DNA of 64,000 bases from RGIG8748 sp045539515 (GCA_045539515.1 JAZQFN010000039.1:18955-82954); one strand, 5' to 3'. Positions 1 through 8,867 are shown, counted from the stretch's first letter. Program-made: numbers and translations. Notes: a model not told the origin generated them from the letters alone.

Positions 1-2453
1 ACATTGTAGCCTTGCTTAACCGAAGCTTCATCCATGGCATCCTTAAGGTCCTCATTGGTGTAAAGAGCATTGTTTTGAGTTACATCATAGTCTGTGCCCT
101 TAAAGGTGACTTTGTATACAGTTGCTGCAGGCGCACGCCAACTTGCAACATATGTCTTGTTTTCTGCATCGGCTGTATCAAGAACTGTTACTTTAACACC
201 GTCTTCATACCAACCGAGGAAGGTGCTGCCTGCTTTTGTAGGCTCGGGAAGTGTATAATCTGCATCTTCTACTGTGTATTCTTCCTTCGGTGTACCGTCA
301 AGTGTACCGCCACCGAGTACGTAAGTAATTGTATAAACAATTGCTTTCTTTGCGGCTACGATTTCCATATCTTCGGTTGCTATGGTGTCTTTGGTGATTA
401 CTGTAGTATCATCACCCTTTATGCGGAAATTGTCTGCTTCATATCCCTTGGGATATGTTACATTATCCATAGCGTCGCTAAGCTTATTGCCCTGACTGTC
501 TACGGCATCACCGATTTTTTCACCTTCGATTACTGTGTAGGTTTTGCCGTCAAACTTAATTGTGTACTGTTCGTTGGTTTTTTCTTCAATCAAAGCATAG
601 TAAGTCTTATTCTCTGCATCGGCAGTGTCAAGTATTGTTACAGGTCTGCCTGTGAAGGTTGCGTTGATATACCAACCCTTGAATACATAGCCATCCTTTG
701 TAACATCAGGTGTGGGAAGAGTGAAATCTGCATCTTCTACTGTATATTTGGTTTTCTCTGTTCCGTCAAGTGCGCCGTATGGGCCTACTTCGTATGTGAT
801 TTCATATGTTACAATATTCCAGTTGGCATTAAAGGTCTTATTGCCTTTGGTGCCTACATCTATCTTAGTAACAGGAGCTCCGTTTTCATCGGTCCAGCCA
901 CCGAAGGTATACCCTTTTTTAACAACATTTACAGGAAGTATTATTTCCTTTTCAACATTGTAGGTCTTATCATATTCGCCTTCAATTTTACCGCCGTTTA
1001 AGTTATAGTTGATTTTATATTCAATAGGAGTTTTGATTGCATAAATAGGAAGATCTTCTGCACCAACTGTTGTATCATCAATTGTTACTTCCTTACCGGT
1101 TCCGTCTTTGAACTCGGTATTGTAACCCGCTTTTTCATTTTCCTCTTTGGTTGCCAGCATCTTATCCTTCAAGGGATTGTCATTGCGGATTTTCTCTCCG
1201 TAAGGAAGCTCAACTTCATATCCGTCAAAGCTTACTGTGTACTTATTTCTTGTATAGTATGCTTTGAGGGTGAGATTTCCCTTGTTTGTACCACTGAGTA
1301 CAGAATCGGGATGTGTGGCATCAAAGGTGAAACCCTCTATATTACGGGGATTATATGTAATGGTCTCGCCGTAATCTGCCATCTTCTCATCAGTATACTT
1401 GGCAGAGGAAGGATATGAACCATCGATATCCTGAACATACTCACGGATTTTATACTCTGCTCTGGAGGGAGTTGAGCTACCGCCACCGCCGGTATTGACC
1501 TTCATGTTGAGGAAGGTTGCCTTGGTGTTTTCCTGAATATTCTTAAAAGGCTCTTCCGCTCTGTAGTTGAGGAAGTTTACAACGCCGTTAACGTCATTGA
1601 TAACCACCTTTTCACCTACGGTTGTGTTGGTAAGTTTAACCTTTCCTTCACCACCGCGGAAAAGGATTCTTCCTGTTACGGTAACGTTTGTAAGATTAAG
1701 ATTACCATCGCCCACACCGTCACCGGCAATAAGGTCACCGTTTATGGTAACGTTATTTAAAGTAACGTCCTTGGCTCTGATTACAGTTGTACCGTAAATG
1801 CCATTGTCTATGGTAACTGTTTCGGGAATATACACCTTAAAAATATTGTGCATAACCTGAGCAAACTCTTCCCTTGTTATATAACTCTGAGGATTGAGTT
1901 CCTTCTTTTCATTACCGTTTACATAGCCTCGCTTTGCCATTGCAGCAACCTGGCCTTTTGCCCATGGCGAAACAGAACTTCCGTCTGTAAACTTTGAAAG
2001 TTCGGATGCATCGGCTTCATCAAGCACAAGAGCTCTTGCTAAAACCGCAAGCATAGACTCTCTGGTGATGTTTCCTGTGGGGTTCGCCTTTGTAGCACTT
2101 ACACCAACTATGGTTTGCATATTTACAGCCTTGGCGATTTCATCATAATACCATGTACCCGGCTGTACATCGGTAAATGCAGAGATATCCGCTTTTACCG
2201 TAGCTCCAAAAGCACGATTAATAACAGCAGCCGCTTCAGCCCTGGTAAGATAATCCCGGGGGGCTATGGTGCCGTTACCTTTTCCTTTCAACAAGCTGTT
2301 GTTTACAGCTGCAGTCATTGCTTCTTCAGACCATGTCCCTCTGGGGAAGTCCGAAAAGCTTGCAATCGCAGCTGCGTCGGCGAATACGGGCATAGCACTT
2401 AATAACATCAATATGCTAAGCACCAACGCCAACACTCTGTTAGCTAATTTCAT
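1..2453 (-). CDS. S-layer-homology surface protein with InlB-type B repeats (3' end outside window)
   Basis: This frame stays open on the minus strand from ATG at 2453 to the window edge, so about 817 residues are visible and the C-terminus is missing. A signal peptide (MKLANRVLALVLSILMLL) ends near an AFA-like cleavage site. Three S-layer-homology modules follow (for example LTRAEAAAVINRAFG, NITRESMLAVLARAL, YITREEFAQVMHNIF), which usually bind pyruvylated secondary cell-wall polymer. Next comes a polar, Asn/Thr-rich beta-helix-like stretch (VTLNNVTINGDL). The rest is a series of about 70-residue InlB B-type repeats marked by GYTFGGWTDENG, GYVFKGWYINATF and STFLGWYEDG. AGGAGGAG lies 8 bases before the ATG. 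The gene starts 20 bases after the upstream membrane-protein gene, so they are probably co-transcribed. It is likely a cell-wall-anchored adhesin or scaffold; the ligand is unknown. Confidence 0.9.
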   Translation of the reverse strand, partial: MKLANRVLALVLSILMLLSAMPVFADAAAIASFSDFPRGTWSEEAMTAAVNNSLLKGKGNGTIAPRDYLTRAEAAAVINRAFGATVKADISAFTDVQPGTWYYDEIAKAVNMQTIVGVSATKANPTGNITRESMLAVLARALVLDEADASELSKFTDGSSVSPWAKGQVAAMAKRGYVNGNEKKELNPQSYITREEFAQVMHNIFKVYIPETVTIDNGIYGTTVIRAKDVTLNNVTINGDLIAGDGVGDGNLNLTNVTVTGRILFRGGEGKVKLTNTTVGEKVVINDVNGVVNFLNYRAEEPFKNIQENTKATFLNMKVNTGGGGSSTPSRAEYKIREYVQDIDGSYPSSAKYTDEKMADYGETITYNPRNIEGFTFDATHPDSVLSGTNKGNLTLKAYYTRNKYTVSFDGYEVELPYGEKIRNDNPLKDKMLATKEENEKAGYNTEFKDGTGKEVTIDDTTVGAEDLPIYAIKTPIEYKINYNLNGGKIEGEYDKTYNVEKEIILPVNVVKKGYTFGGWTDENGAPVTKIDVGTKGNKTFNANWNIVTYEITYEVGPYGALDGTEKTKYTVEDADFTLPTPDVTKDGYVFKGWYINATFTGRPVTILDTADAENKTYYALIEEKTNEQYTIKFDGKTYTVIEGEKIGDAVDSQGNKLSDAMDNVTYPKGYEADNFRIKGDDTTVITKDTIATEDMEIVAAKKAIVYTITYVLGGGTLDGTPKEEYTVEDADYTLPEPTKAGSTFLGWYEDGVKVTVLDTADAENKTYVASWRAPAATVYKVTFKGTDYDVTQNNALYTNEDLKDAMDEASVKQGYN

Positions 2454-2473
2454 TTGCAATCTCCTCCTGAACT

Positions 2474-3427
2474 CTATTTATAATCTTCGTCATCCAACTT
2501 ATTAAGATAATAGGATTTCTTAAGACTTTTTTCTGTATAATAATAATTCTGTATTTCCCTTGCAAGGCTGTCATCTCTGCCGACCTTTGCCAGTTCGCTC
2601 TTAAGCTCTTTTACAAGAGAATTAACCTTCTTGTCACATTCGGCTTCCATTTCGCCGACAGTTGCGGTATAGCTGTCCACAATTGCCATAACCTTGGAGC
2701 GATCATAATGGGTAGCCTTATAATCTGCATATGCCTGATCACCGATTGCTTCAAGTCTGGTTATAAAGTCCGCCTGAATAACGTACAACTCAGAAACAAT
2801 CTGAGAAACCTTGTCGTTGGCTTCGGGGTTCGTAGGTGTCTGAGGCGGAGTTTCTTCGGAAGATGGTTCATCAACCGGTTCCGTATCCTCCGAATCCTCA
2901 TCTTGCTTTTTCTTGTTTTCACGGATTTGTTCAAGAGTAATATCGCCCTTTACTATAGAGGCGGCTTCCTCCTGAGTTATCTCTCCGTTTTTCAAAGCAA
3001 GAACTTCTTCCTCGGTAAGTTCTCCTCTTATTTCTATGAGCGGGTCTTCTTCGGCAAGTTTTTCCATCTTCTTTTTGTTTTCCAGCATCTGCTTTTCGAT
3101 ATCCTCACTCGAATACCACCAGGAATTCCATGCCGCGGTAATGTTGTCCCAGGTTATAATACGCCATACACCCGGAAACACTATGCGAAGAACCGCAACG
3201 ATTATAATTACAATTGCAAGTATAACCGCAAGAATCCAAAGAATTATCCTTTTTGCTTTCCCTTTTTTCTTGGGCTTTTTATCGTCTTGTATATCGTCGG
3301 ACTCTGCATTTATCTCCAAATCTGCTTCCGCCGATTCTGTTTTGCCGTCGGTTGCTGTTTTTTCAACTGCCTCCTCGGATTTTTCAAGCTCGTTTTCTTC
3401 CGGGATGTTCTTTTTATTGTTTTCCAT
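2474..3427 (-). CDS. Single-pass membrane protein with charged coiled-coil ectodomain
   Basis: This 317-residue protein is not a recognised family. Residues 1-55 are very acidic and lysine-rich and probably cytoplasmic. Residues about 60-85 form one membrane helix (IILWILAVILAIVIIIVAVL). A Glu/Lys-rich helical stretch follows, then a Pro/Glu/Thr linker (about 180-205), then a second predicted helical region with an amphipathic pattern up to the C-terminus. GAGGAG precedes the ATG, and a near-consensus promoter lies about 110 bases upstream. It is the first gene of an apparent two-gene unit with the S-layer-homology protein, so a role in envelope assembly or surface-protein export is possible but inferred only from context. 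Confidence 0.75.
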   Translation of the reverse strand: MENNKKNIPEENELEKSEEAVEKTATDGKTESAEADLEINAESDDIQDDKKPKKKGKAKRIILWILAVILAIVIIIVAVLRIVFPGVWRIITWDNITAAWNSWWYSSEDIEKQMLENKKKMEKLAEEDPLIEIRGELTEEEVLALKNGEITQEEAASIVKGDITLEQIRENKKKQDEDSEDTEPVDEPSSEETPPQTPTNPEANDKVSQIVSELYVIQADFITRLEAIGDQAYADYKATHYDRSKVMAIVDSYTATVGEMEAECDKKVNSLVKELKSELAKVGRDDSLAREIQNYYYTEKSLKKSYYLNKLDDEDYK

Positions 3428-3532
3428 AATTTCTCCTCAAACCTATCGGAATCTATATTCCGGTCACCTGTTTCCTGTTCAAAAAAACCAATGAGGGCAT
3501 AAAGGTACACTATATACAATTATACATAATAT

Positions 3533-3561
3533 ATTTTACACTTATTATGCAAAATTGTCAA
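3533..3561 (-). promoter_or_regulatory. Sigma-A-type promoter for the membrane-protein/SLH unit
   Basis: On the minus strand TTGACA (3561-3556) and TAAAAT (3538-3533) are separated by 17 bases. Transcription would enter the gene starting at 3427. Confidence 0.65.
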
Positions 3562-3608
3562 TAGCCATATAATGTAATAACTTGATTTTTTGTGTAATAT
3601 CATATGAT

Positions 3609-4097
3609 TTAAAATGTACTGTAGACACAAACATCAATGTGTGCCTCCGGCAAATTGTTCTTCTGCCAGAGTTGAACATCGGCATCATCAAATTTATATT
3701 TGGAACGGAATGTCTTTGCATTGCCTTCCGAACCAAAAAGAATGACTTTCTTGTCAAATACGGCTAGACCTTCTGCCGTACAAGGTCTGCCGACTCCGGT
3801 GAATACATCAAGAGTAATGCGGAAGAAAAATCTCAAATCTACCGAATAGTACCCTCTGTTGAATTGTACCGGCTCCACATCGGAATATATCCATATTATT
3901 TCCGCTTTTTTTGCCTTAACGCTCATTGCTCTGTCCACAAGGCACTGGCCTGCCTCAGTCAGATATACTCTTAGGTTTTCGATGCATTCTTTGTCCCTGC
4001 ACGAATCATATATTTTGCTTGTTTCTATGCAGGCGTTACCGCTGTTACAACCATTCTGACAGGATTGATTACAGCCGGGAAGCACTTTTTCACCCAT
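3609..4097 (-). CDS. Cysteine-rich conserved hypothetical protein
   Basis: This 162-residue protein has no signal peptide or membrane segment. The N-terminal 45 residues carry seven cysteines (C9, C13, C17, C23, C32, C36 region) in the pattern CNQSCQNGCNSGNAC followed by YDSCRDKECIENLRVYLTE. The remainder is probably beta-rich (VQFNRGYYSVDLRFFFRITLDV). I have the impression that the SCRDKxCxxxLRVYLT signature recurs in clostridial hypotheticals, but I know no function. A strong GGGAGGA site sits 7 bases from the ATG. It appears monocistronic. Metal or disulfide chemistry is possible from the cysteines, but that is inference. Confidence 0.8.
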   Translation of the reverse strand: MGEKVLPGCNQSCQNGCNSGNACIETSKIYDSCRDKECIENLRVYLTEAGQCLVDRAMSVKAKKAEIIWIYSDVEPVQFNRGYYSVDLRFFFRITLDVFTGVGRPCTAEGLAVFDKKVILFGSEGNAKTFRSKYKFDDADVQLWQKNNLPEAHIDVCVYSTF

Positions 4098-4174
4098 TAT
4101 AAATTCCTCCCAATAGTTTGATTTACTGCTTCACTATATAATATGCATATTTTCCCACAAGGTTACAAGTTTAA

Positions 4175-4222
4175 TAAAAAACAGCCTTTGTGAGAAACAA
4201 ACCGTTTCCCTCAAGGGCTGTG
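4175..4222 (-). terminator. Intrinsic terminator after the 4228-5085 gene
   Basis: On the minus strand an ACAGCC ... GGCTGT stem with inner complementary segments (GAAAC/GTTTC) is followed by TTTTTTATT just past the stop codon. Confidence 0.7.
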
Positions 4223-4227
4223 TCAGA

Positions 4228-5085
4228 TTAATTTTTCGCTGTATGATTCTTAACTACCTTAAGCCTTAAAAATCCTCCGGACAGAATAAAGCCGTCAAGA
4301 ACAATATCTTTACCGTTCCTACGCATGGATTTAAGTCTGTATTGTCTGTCTATTTCCTCTGCAACGGTTTCGGGCTTTCCGTAATGATCCAGCTTTCTGA
4401 ATGTAGGCGTATAAATTGGCTTAATATAGTAAATCAAAAGTTTAATCCACAGATACATCAAGCCGACAAGATAAAACCAAAAGAATGTGTGATCTGAAGT
4501 TTCTGCTTCCATTTCAAGACCTCTTACATCTATTATGCAATCATAAAACTCCATAGCGCCTTCTTTTTGAGTTATCTCCGATAGCTTAGACCTTACGCTT
4601 TTTTGCATATGAACAATGCTGGCGGTCATTTCATTGTCAACCTTCTGATCCGAAAAAGCAAGTACAGCCGCTTTCTTTCCGCCAATTTCAGCGATGTACA
4701 GAGTATACATATCAATCTCCATAACATCACCGGAAGGTGTAGTAGCTTTTCCCTTAATCTTCTTGTCGGTTTTTTTCAGACTATCGGCTTTAATGGTAAA
4801 TCTATATTTATCACCCTGCCAATAACTGGTTTTTTTAAGATAAGAACCATCCGGATGCTCGCGGTCTTTTCTTGTAAGCTCTTCCAGAGAGTCAATGGTT
4901 ATAACCTGATTTTCTTCAACAAACTTAGCCACATCAAGCTCGCTCGGACCAAACCAGGCGGTTTTAAGATATGGAAGCTTATTTATGATATATACAATAT
5001 ACAATGCAGTAACAAGTATATTGATAATCAAAAACTTAATACGATATTTTGCCATATATTGGTATACTATATTATTCTTGTTCAT
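4228..5085 (-). CDS. Two-helix membrane protein of unknown function
   Basis: The 285-residue product is not a recognised family. A membrane helix lies near the N-terminus (IKFLIINILVTALYIVYII) and a second near residue 210 (FFWFYLVGLMYLWIKLLIYYI), leaving about 160 residues between them, rich in Lys and beta strands, probably outside. A short basic C-terminal domain follows. I chose ATG at 5085 because AGTGAGGA sits just upstream, overlapping the rsmI stop. An in-frame ATG at 5100 overlaps the rsmI end and is also possible. It is the last gene of the yabB-rsmI run and is followed by a terminator. Confidence 0.75.
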   Translation of the reverse strand: MNKNNIVYQYMAKYRIKFLIINILVTALYIVYIINKLPYLKTAWFGPSELDVAKFVEENQVITIDSLEELTRKDREHPDGSYLKKTSYWQGDKYRFTIKADSLKKTDKKIKGKATTPSGDVMEIDMYTLYIAEIGGKKAAVLAFSDQKVDNEMTASIVHMQKSVRSKLSEITQKEGAMEFYDCIIDVRGLEMEAETSDHTFFWFYLVGLMYLWIKLLIYYIKPIYTPTFRKLDHYGKPETVAEEIDRQYRLKSMRRNGKDIVLDGFILSGGFLRLKVVKNHTAKN

Positions 5086-5092
5086 ATAGTCC

Positions 5093-5947
5093 TCACTCAT
5101 TCTTTTCATATTCATTGTAAACATCACGTCTTGCAACACCTCTTTGTTTTGCGGCTTCTTTAATGGCATCCTTTTTGCTGAGGCCTGTTGCTATAAGTGA
5201 TTCTACATGTTCTTTGACGGATAAATCCGAAAAAAGCTCTTCCTTTTCTCTTTCGGCTTCTTCTCTTGATTTTCCAGCTACTACCAGCACATATTCACCC
5301 TTGGGGTAATAATTGTCTTCGCCATAATATCTTAAAGCGTCTTCAAGAGTTGTGAGAATACATTCCTCATGAATCTTTGTAAGCTCCCTTACAATGCTAA
5401 TGCTTCTGTTGCCGAAAACCTGAAGCATATCCCCCAGAGTTCGCAAGAGCTTATGAGGTGCTTCGTGAAATATCATTGTTCTGGTTTCTTCTTTCAGAGA
5501 TTCCAGATGCTCATTTCTGCTTTTTTTGTTAACCGACAAAAAGCCTTCAAAACAAAACCTTCCGGTGTCTTGCCCCGACATTATAAGTGCATTAATAAGA
5601 GCCACAGCACCGGGAACGGGCACAACCTTTATACCGCAATTTATACAAAGCCTGACAAGGTCTTCACCGGGGTCTGAAATTGCGGGTGTGCCTGCATCGG
5701 TTATAAGAGCAATATTCTTGCCGTCTTTAAGAAGAGATATAAGGTACTCGCCTTTTTCCTTTTTGTTGTGTTCAAAATAACTGGTAAGAGGCTTCTGTAT
5801 ATCAAAGTGATTAAGCAGTTTAAGAGAATGCCGTGTATCCTCACAAGCAATCATATCTGCATTTTTTAAAGTTTCCAAAGCTCTGTAAGTGATGTCCTCC
5901 AGATTACCTATGGGTGTAGCCACCAGGTACAGCTTTCCGTTTTCCAT
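5093..5947 (-). CDS. rsmI: 16S rRNA (cytidine-1402-2'-O)-methyltransferase RsmI
   Basis: The 284-residue protein belongs to the tetrapyrrole-methylase-fold RsmI (YabC/YraL) family, which 2'-O-methylates C1402 of 16S rRNA with S-adenosylmethionine. Diagnostic segments are LVATPIGNLEDITYRALETL at the N-terminus, ACEDTRHSLKLLNHF, and LITDAGTPAISDPGEDLV around residue 85. The length is normal. A clear GAGGAA site precedes the ATG, and the gene follows the yabB stop by 9 bases. The yabB-rsmI order matches Bacillus subtilis yabB-yazA-yabC, although no yazA-like gene is present here. Confidence 0.95.
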   Translation of the reverse strand: MENGKLYLVATPIGNLEDITYRALETLKNADMIACEDTRHSLKLLNHFDIQKPLTSYFEHNKKEKGEYLISLLKDGKNIALITDAGTPAISDPGEDLVRLCINCGIKVVPVPGAVALINALIMSGQDTGRFCFEGFLSVNKKSRNEHLESLKEETRTMIFHEAPHKLLRTLGDMLQVFGNRSISIVRELTKIHEECILTTLEDALRYYGEDNYYPKGEYVLVVAGKSREEAEREKEELFSDLSVKEHVESLIATGLSKKDAIKEAAKQRGVARRDVYNEYEKNE

Positions 5948-5956
5948 ATGAGTTCC

Positions 5957-6637
5957 TCATTTCCAATTAACATAAATGGGCTTTTCCAACTTAAGTGACG
6001 ACCGTCCGCCAAGCATTCCTTCCACCAGTATAAGCGTTGCCGCCCTCTCGGGGTCGGGATGTACAAAAGCAAGACGCTTGGGTTCTATATTTACATTTCG
6101 CATAGAGCAAAGCACATCACATAGCCTGTCCGCTCTGTGAACCATATAGAAGTATCCTCCGAATTTAAGGAGGCCTGCCGCAGCTTTTGTAACATCATCA
6201 AGACACGCAAAAATCTCATGTCTTGCCGTTGCAAGAGCATCTCCGGGATTTTGAAAACCTGCCCCCACCTTCATATATGGGGGATTACAGGTTACAACAT
6301 CTGCTTCGCCATGGGCAAAATGTTCATTCCAGTTTTTAAGGTCATCATTTATAAAACTTACTCTTTCGGTAAGATTGTTTATTTTTGCATTTTCCTCAGC
6401 AAGCTCGAAGGATTCCTTCAAAAGTTCAACGCCTATAATTCGTTTTGCATTGGTCTTGGCGCTGAGAAGCACCGGTATTATACCGTTTCCTGTGCAAAGA
6501 TCCACAACCGTTGAGCCTTTGGGGGCTTTGGCGAAATCAGTAAGCAATACGCTATCTGTTCCAAAGCAAAATAAATCCGTATCCTGAACAAGCTTAAGTC
6601 CGTTAATTCCTAAATCATCTGTTCTGCGCATAAGCAT
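5957..6637 (-). CDS. yabB: YabB-type SAM-dependent methyltransferase (TrmN6-like)
   Basis: The 226-residue protein has a Rossmann methyltransferase core with motif I VVDLCTGNGIIPVLL near residue 45 and the amino-methyltransferase catalytic NPPY (VTCNPPYMKVG) near residue 118. This is the YabB/TrmN6 family. Enterobacterial TrmN6 makes N6-methyladenosine 37 in tRNA1(Val), but the Gram-positive substrate is not certain. ATG at 6637 and ATG at 6631 share a weak GGAAAAGAG site, so the start is uncertain by two codons. It lies between a ferredoxin gene and rsmI. Confidence 0.88.
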   Translation of the reverse strand: MLMRRTDDLGINGLKLVQDTDLFCFGTDSVLLTDFAKAPKGSTVVDLCTGNGIIPVLLSAKTNAKRIIGVELLKESFELAEENAKINNLTERVSFINDDLKNWNEHFAHGEADVVTCNPPYMKVGAGFQNPGDALATARHEIFACLDDVTKAAAGLLKFGGYFYMVHRADRLCDVLCSMRNVNIEPKRLAFVHPDPERAATLILVEGMLGGRSSLKLEKPIYVNWK

Positions 6638-6656
6638 CTCTTTTCCGGCTGTAAAT

Positions 6657-6690
6657 AGCCAAAAAAGGCTGCCTTTTAACGACAGCCTTT
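6657..6690. terminator. Intrinsic terminator between ferredoxin and yabB
   Basis: AAAGGCTG and CAGCCTTT form an 8-bp stem around an 11-base loop. On the minus strand it runs into TTTTTT, so it should end or attenuate transcripts leaving the ferredoxin gene before yabB. Confidence 0.75.
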
Positions 6691-6708
6691 CCTGAATTAA
6701 ATCATTAA

Positions 6709-6879
6709 TTATTCAGCTACAGGAGCACCTACGGGGCAAGCACCTGCACATGCGCCGCATTCGATGCATGTATCTGCATCAATCACAAACTTGCCATCGC
6801 CTTCTGTGATAGCATCTACAGGACATTCGGAAGCACATGCACCACAGCTGATGCAATCATCATTGATAATGTATGCCAT
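6709..6879 (-). CDS. 2[4Fe-4S] clostridial-type ferredoxin
   Basis: This 56-residue gene encodes a classic small ferredoxin. It has two C-x2-C-x2-C-x3-C-P motifs, with cysteines 9, 12, 15, 19 and 38, 41, 44, 48 (CISCGACASECP and CIECGACAGACP), each set supplying ligands to the two cubane clusters. It is a soluble low-potential electron carrier. GGAGGTG lies 10 bases before the ATG, and a terminator follows the stop. It sits between ricT and yabB, where Bacillus has yabA. RicT-family proteins bind Fe-S clusters, so the placement may be functional, but that is inference. Confidence 0.95.
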   Translation of the reverse strand: MAYIINDDCISCGACASECPVDAITEGDGKFVIDADTCIECGACAGACPVGAPVAE

Positions 6880-6945
6880 TAGGGAAACACCTCCTTATAT
6901 AAACCTTGTACTTATTATAGTAAATTCAAGGCAGTTTGTCAATAT

Positions 6946-7812
6946 TTAATCTTCAAGACCTTTGAGTTCGGCCATATTCACTTTTTCTTCATCACGTTTA
7001 ACATTACGCTTAAAAATTTTGACCTCTTTAACCTTGTATTCACGAAGAGTTTTTTCTTCTTCGCCTACGGCAACGGTCACTATTCCTTTAAGCACGCTTA
7101 CCGCGGTAACAGTTCCTTTACCGTCTGCAGTTTCTACCAAAGAGCCGACGGAAGGAGAATTCTTTGCAAGAGATTCATACACTGCCTGCTCGTTTTTAAG
7201 ACAACACATAAGTCTTCCGCAAGTTCCGGATATCTTGGTGGGATTTAAAGACAAGTTCTGCTCTTTTACCATCTTGATAGATACCGGGTCGAAATCGCCC
7301 ATATAGGAATTACAGCAAAGAACTCTGCCGCAAATACCCAGACCGCCTACCATCTTGGCTTCATCTCTAACGCCTATCTGTCTTAATTCTATTCTTGTTT
7401 TAAATACTGCAGCAAGGTCGCGGACAAGCTCTCTGAAGTCTATTCTTCCCTCAGCAGTAAAGTAGAACAGTATCTTATTGTGATCGAAGGTGTATTCAAC
7501 ATCTATGAGCTTCATATCAAGATTGTGCTTTTCTATTTTCTGACGGCACACATCCATTGCTTCTGCTTCTTTTTTCTTGTTGTTTGCAACGGTTCTGTCG
7601 TCCTCTTCTGTGGCAATTCGTATTACCTTTTTAAGAGGGGAAACTATCTTGTCTTCGCTTACTTCCTTGGAAGCTATTACCACAAGACCATACTCTATGC
7701 CTCTGGAGGTTTCTACAACGGCGTGCATACCGTTTTCCAGTTTAAAATCGCCGGGGTCAAAATAGTAAATCTTCCCCATGCTTTTAAAGCGAATTCCTGT
7801 AACTTTAACCAT
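6946..7812 (-). CDS. ricT: RicT (YaaT), PSP1-domain regulatory iron-sulfur protein
   Basis: The 288-residue protein is a PSP1/YaaT family member. In Bacillus subtilis RicT forms the RicAFT complex, which carries [4Fe-4S] clusters and affects RNase Y-dependent RNA maturation, sporulation and competence. The conserved cysteine-rich core is present: GLGICGRVLCCNSYMGDF and GTCGRLMCCLKNE, together with the upstream PSP1 segment (ETSRGIEYGLVV). The C-terminus is lysine-rich. It lies 28 bases after holB, the same order as in B. subtilis, and is followed by a ferredoxin gene. GAAAGGA precedes the ATG. Confidence 0.93.
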   Translation of the reverse strand: MVKVTGIRFKSMGKIYYFDPGDFKLENGMHAVVETSRGIEYGLVVIASKEVSEDKIVSPLKKVIRIATEEDDRTVANNKKKEAEAMDVCRQKIEKHNLDMKLIDVEYTFDHNKILFYFTAEGRIDFRELVRDLAAVFKTRIELRQIGVRDEAKMVGGLGICGRVLCCNSYMGDFDPVSIKMVKEQNLSLNPTKISGTCGRLMCCLKNEQAVYESLAKNSPSVGSLVETADGKGTVTAVSVLKGIVTVAVGEEEKTLREYKVKEVKIFKRNVKRDEEKVNMAELKGLED

Positions 7813-7840
7813 ATTTATATATTCCTTTCGTTAGTAGCAA

Positions 7841-8794
7841 CTATTTCATTTCTCTGCGACACCTTAAAAGGAGAATTGTCATTGCTATATTGAAATTACC
7901 ATTCTTTCCTTTTTCTTTACGGGTGGTCACAATAAGGTTCATTATTCTCCAAAGTGAATCTTCTTTTGCTTTGGATGCAAACGAACTGATATAATTAATC
8001 TTATCCTTATTTATAATACAACTGTCTATATTCTTCTTTTTGCAGTAAGCATCCCTGACAAAAGAAAGAATAATGTCAAAAATATCTTCCTTGTTTTCTT
8101 TGAGCTTATCAAAACGTGATGCTATTGCGTAGGGTGTGTACGGGTCATCGGATGCAACAGATGCAAAAGCGTCTATTACTTCATCACGCACACGAGAATA
8201 TGCCGAATCCTCCGTAAGCTCTTTAAGTCTGCCAATATTTCCATCACATATGGAAATCTGAAAGTCATCTGCTCCGGTGATGCTTTTTAAAACATCCGAA
8301 GGAAGGGGCTTCAGATTAAGAACTATGGCACGGGACACAATAGTAGGTAAAATCGGCGCCATGGTGTCACACAAAAGAAAAAACACTACCTTTTCCGGAG
8401 GCTCTTCTATCATTTTAAGCATGGCATTCTGCGCTTCTATGGTAGCCAGATGAGCTTCATGAACAACCACCGCTTTGTAGTCCGACATAACAGGACGGGT
8501 GTAAACCTCATTTTTAATATCGCGTACCCTACCTACGCCAAGAGTTGCCTTATCTTCTTCTTTTTTAAGGTGGACAACGTCGGGATGTGCTCCGGCCTCC
8601 AGACTTTTGCAGGAAAAACATTCCCCGCAGGAGGTATGCCCCTGACATAGCATAAGCGAAAGAATGTAGTTCAGAACCGTTCTTTTGCCCATACCCTCTG
8701 GAGCATTTAGAATATACGCCTGGGCAAGCCTGTCTTTTGATATGCAATTTTCAAAAAGACGCGCTATGTCTTCTCTGCCACAAGGAACATTCAT
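7841..8794 (-). CDS. holB: DNA polymerase III delta-prime subunit HolB
   Basis: The 317-residue AAA+ clamp-loader subunit has a P-loop-like segment APEGMGKRT (31-39) and a four-cysteine zinc module (C50, C56, C59, C62: CGECFSC). The segment KAVVVHEAHLATIEAQNAMLKMIEEPPE is interrupted here only by my naming; it marks Walker B and sensor regions. The usual SRC motif reads SRA (IVSRAIVLNL), with arginine kept and cysteine replaced. I chose ATG at 8794 because GAGGT is 7 to 8 bases upstream. A GTG 11 codons further upstream has no ribosome site. It begins the holB-ricT-ferredoxin unit, with a good promoter at 8834-8862. Confidence 0.92.
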   Translation of the reverse strand: MNVPCGREDIARLFENCISKDRLAQAYILNAPEGMGKRTVLNYILSLMLCQGHTSCGECFSCKSLEAGAHPDVVHLKKEEDKATLGVGRVRDIKNEVYTRPVMSDYKAVVVHEAHLATIEAQNAMLKMIEEPPEKVVFFLLCDTMAPILPTIVSRAIVLNLKPLPSDVLKSITGADDFQISICDGNIGRLKELTEDSAYSRVRDEVIDAFASVASDDPYTPYAIASRFDKLKENKEDIFDIILSFVRDAYCKKKNIDSCIINKDKINYISSFASKAKEDSLWRIMNLIVTTRKEKGKNGNFNIAMTILLLRCRREMK

Positions 8795-8833
8795 ATATTC
8801 TACCTCGACAACATCATATTTGTACACTATATA

Positions 8834-8862
8834 ATTATATACTGACCTGCCGTTAAAATCAA
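8834..8862 (-). promoter_or_regulatory. Promoter for holB-ricT-ferredoxin
   Basis: TTGATT (8862-8857) and TATAAT (8839-8834) on the minus strand are spaced by 17 bases, between the apbE stop and the holB start. Confidence 0.65.
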
Positions 8863-8867
8863 GTGTT

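Noticed and set aside
12..1001. Long plus-strand Cys-rich reading frame
   Set aside because: It lies antisense to the SLH/InlB-repeat protein, which has signal peptide, domains and a ribosome site. The Cys/Phe/Ile-rich translation is typical of a shadow frame.
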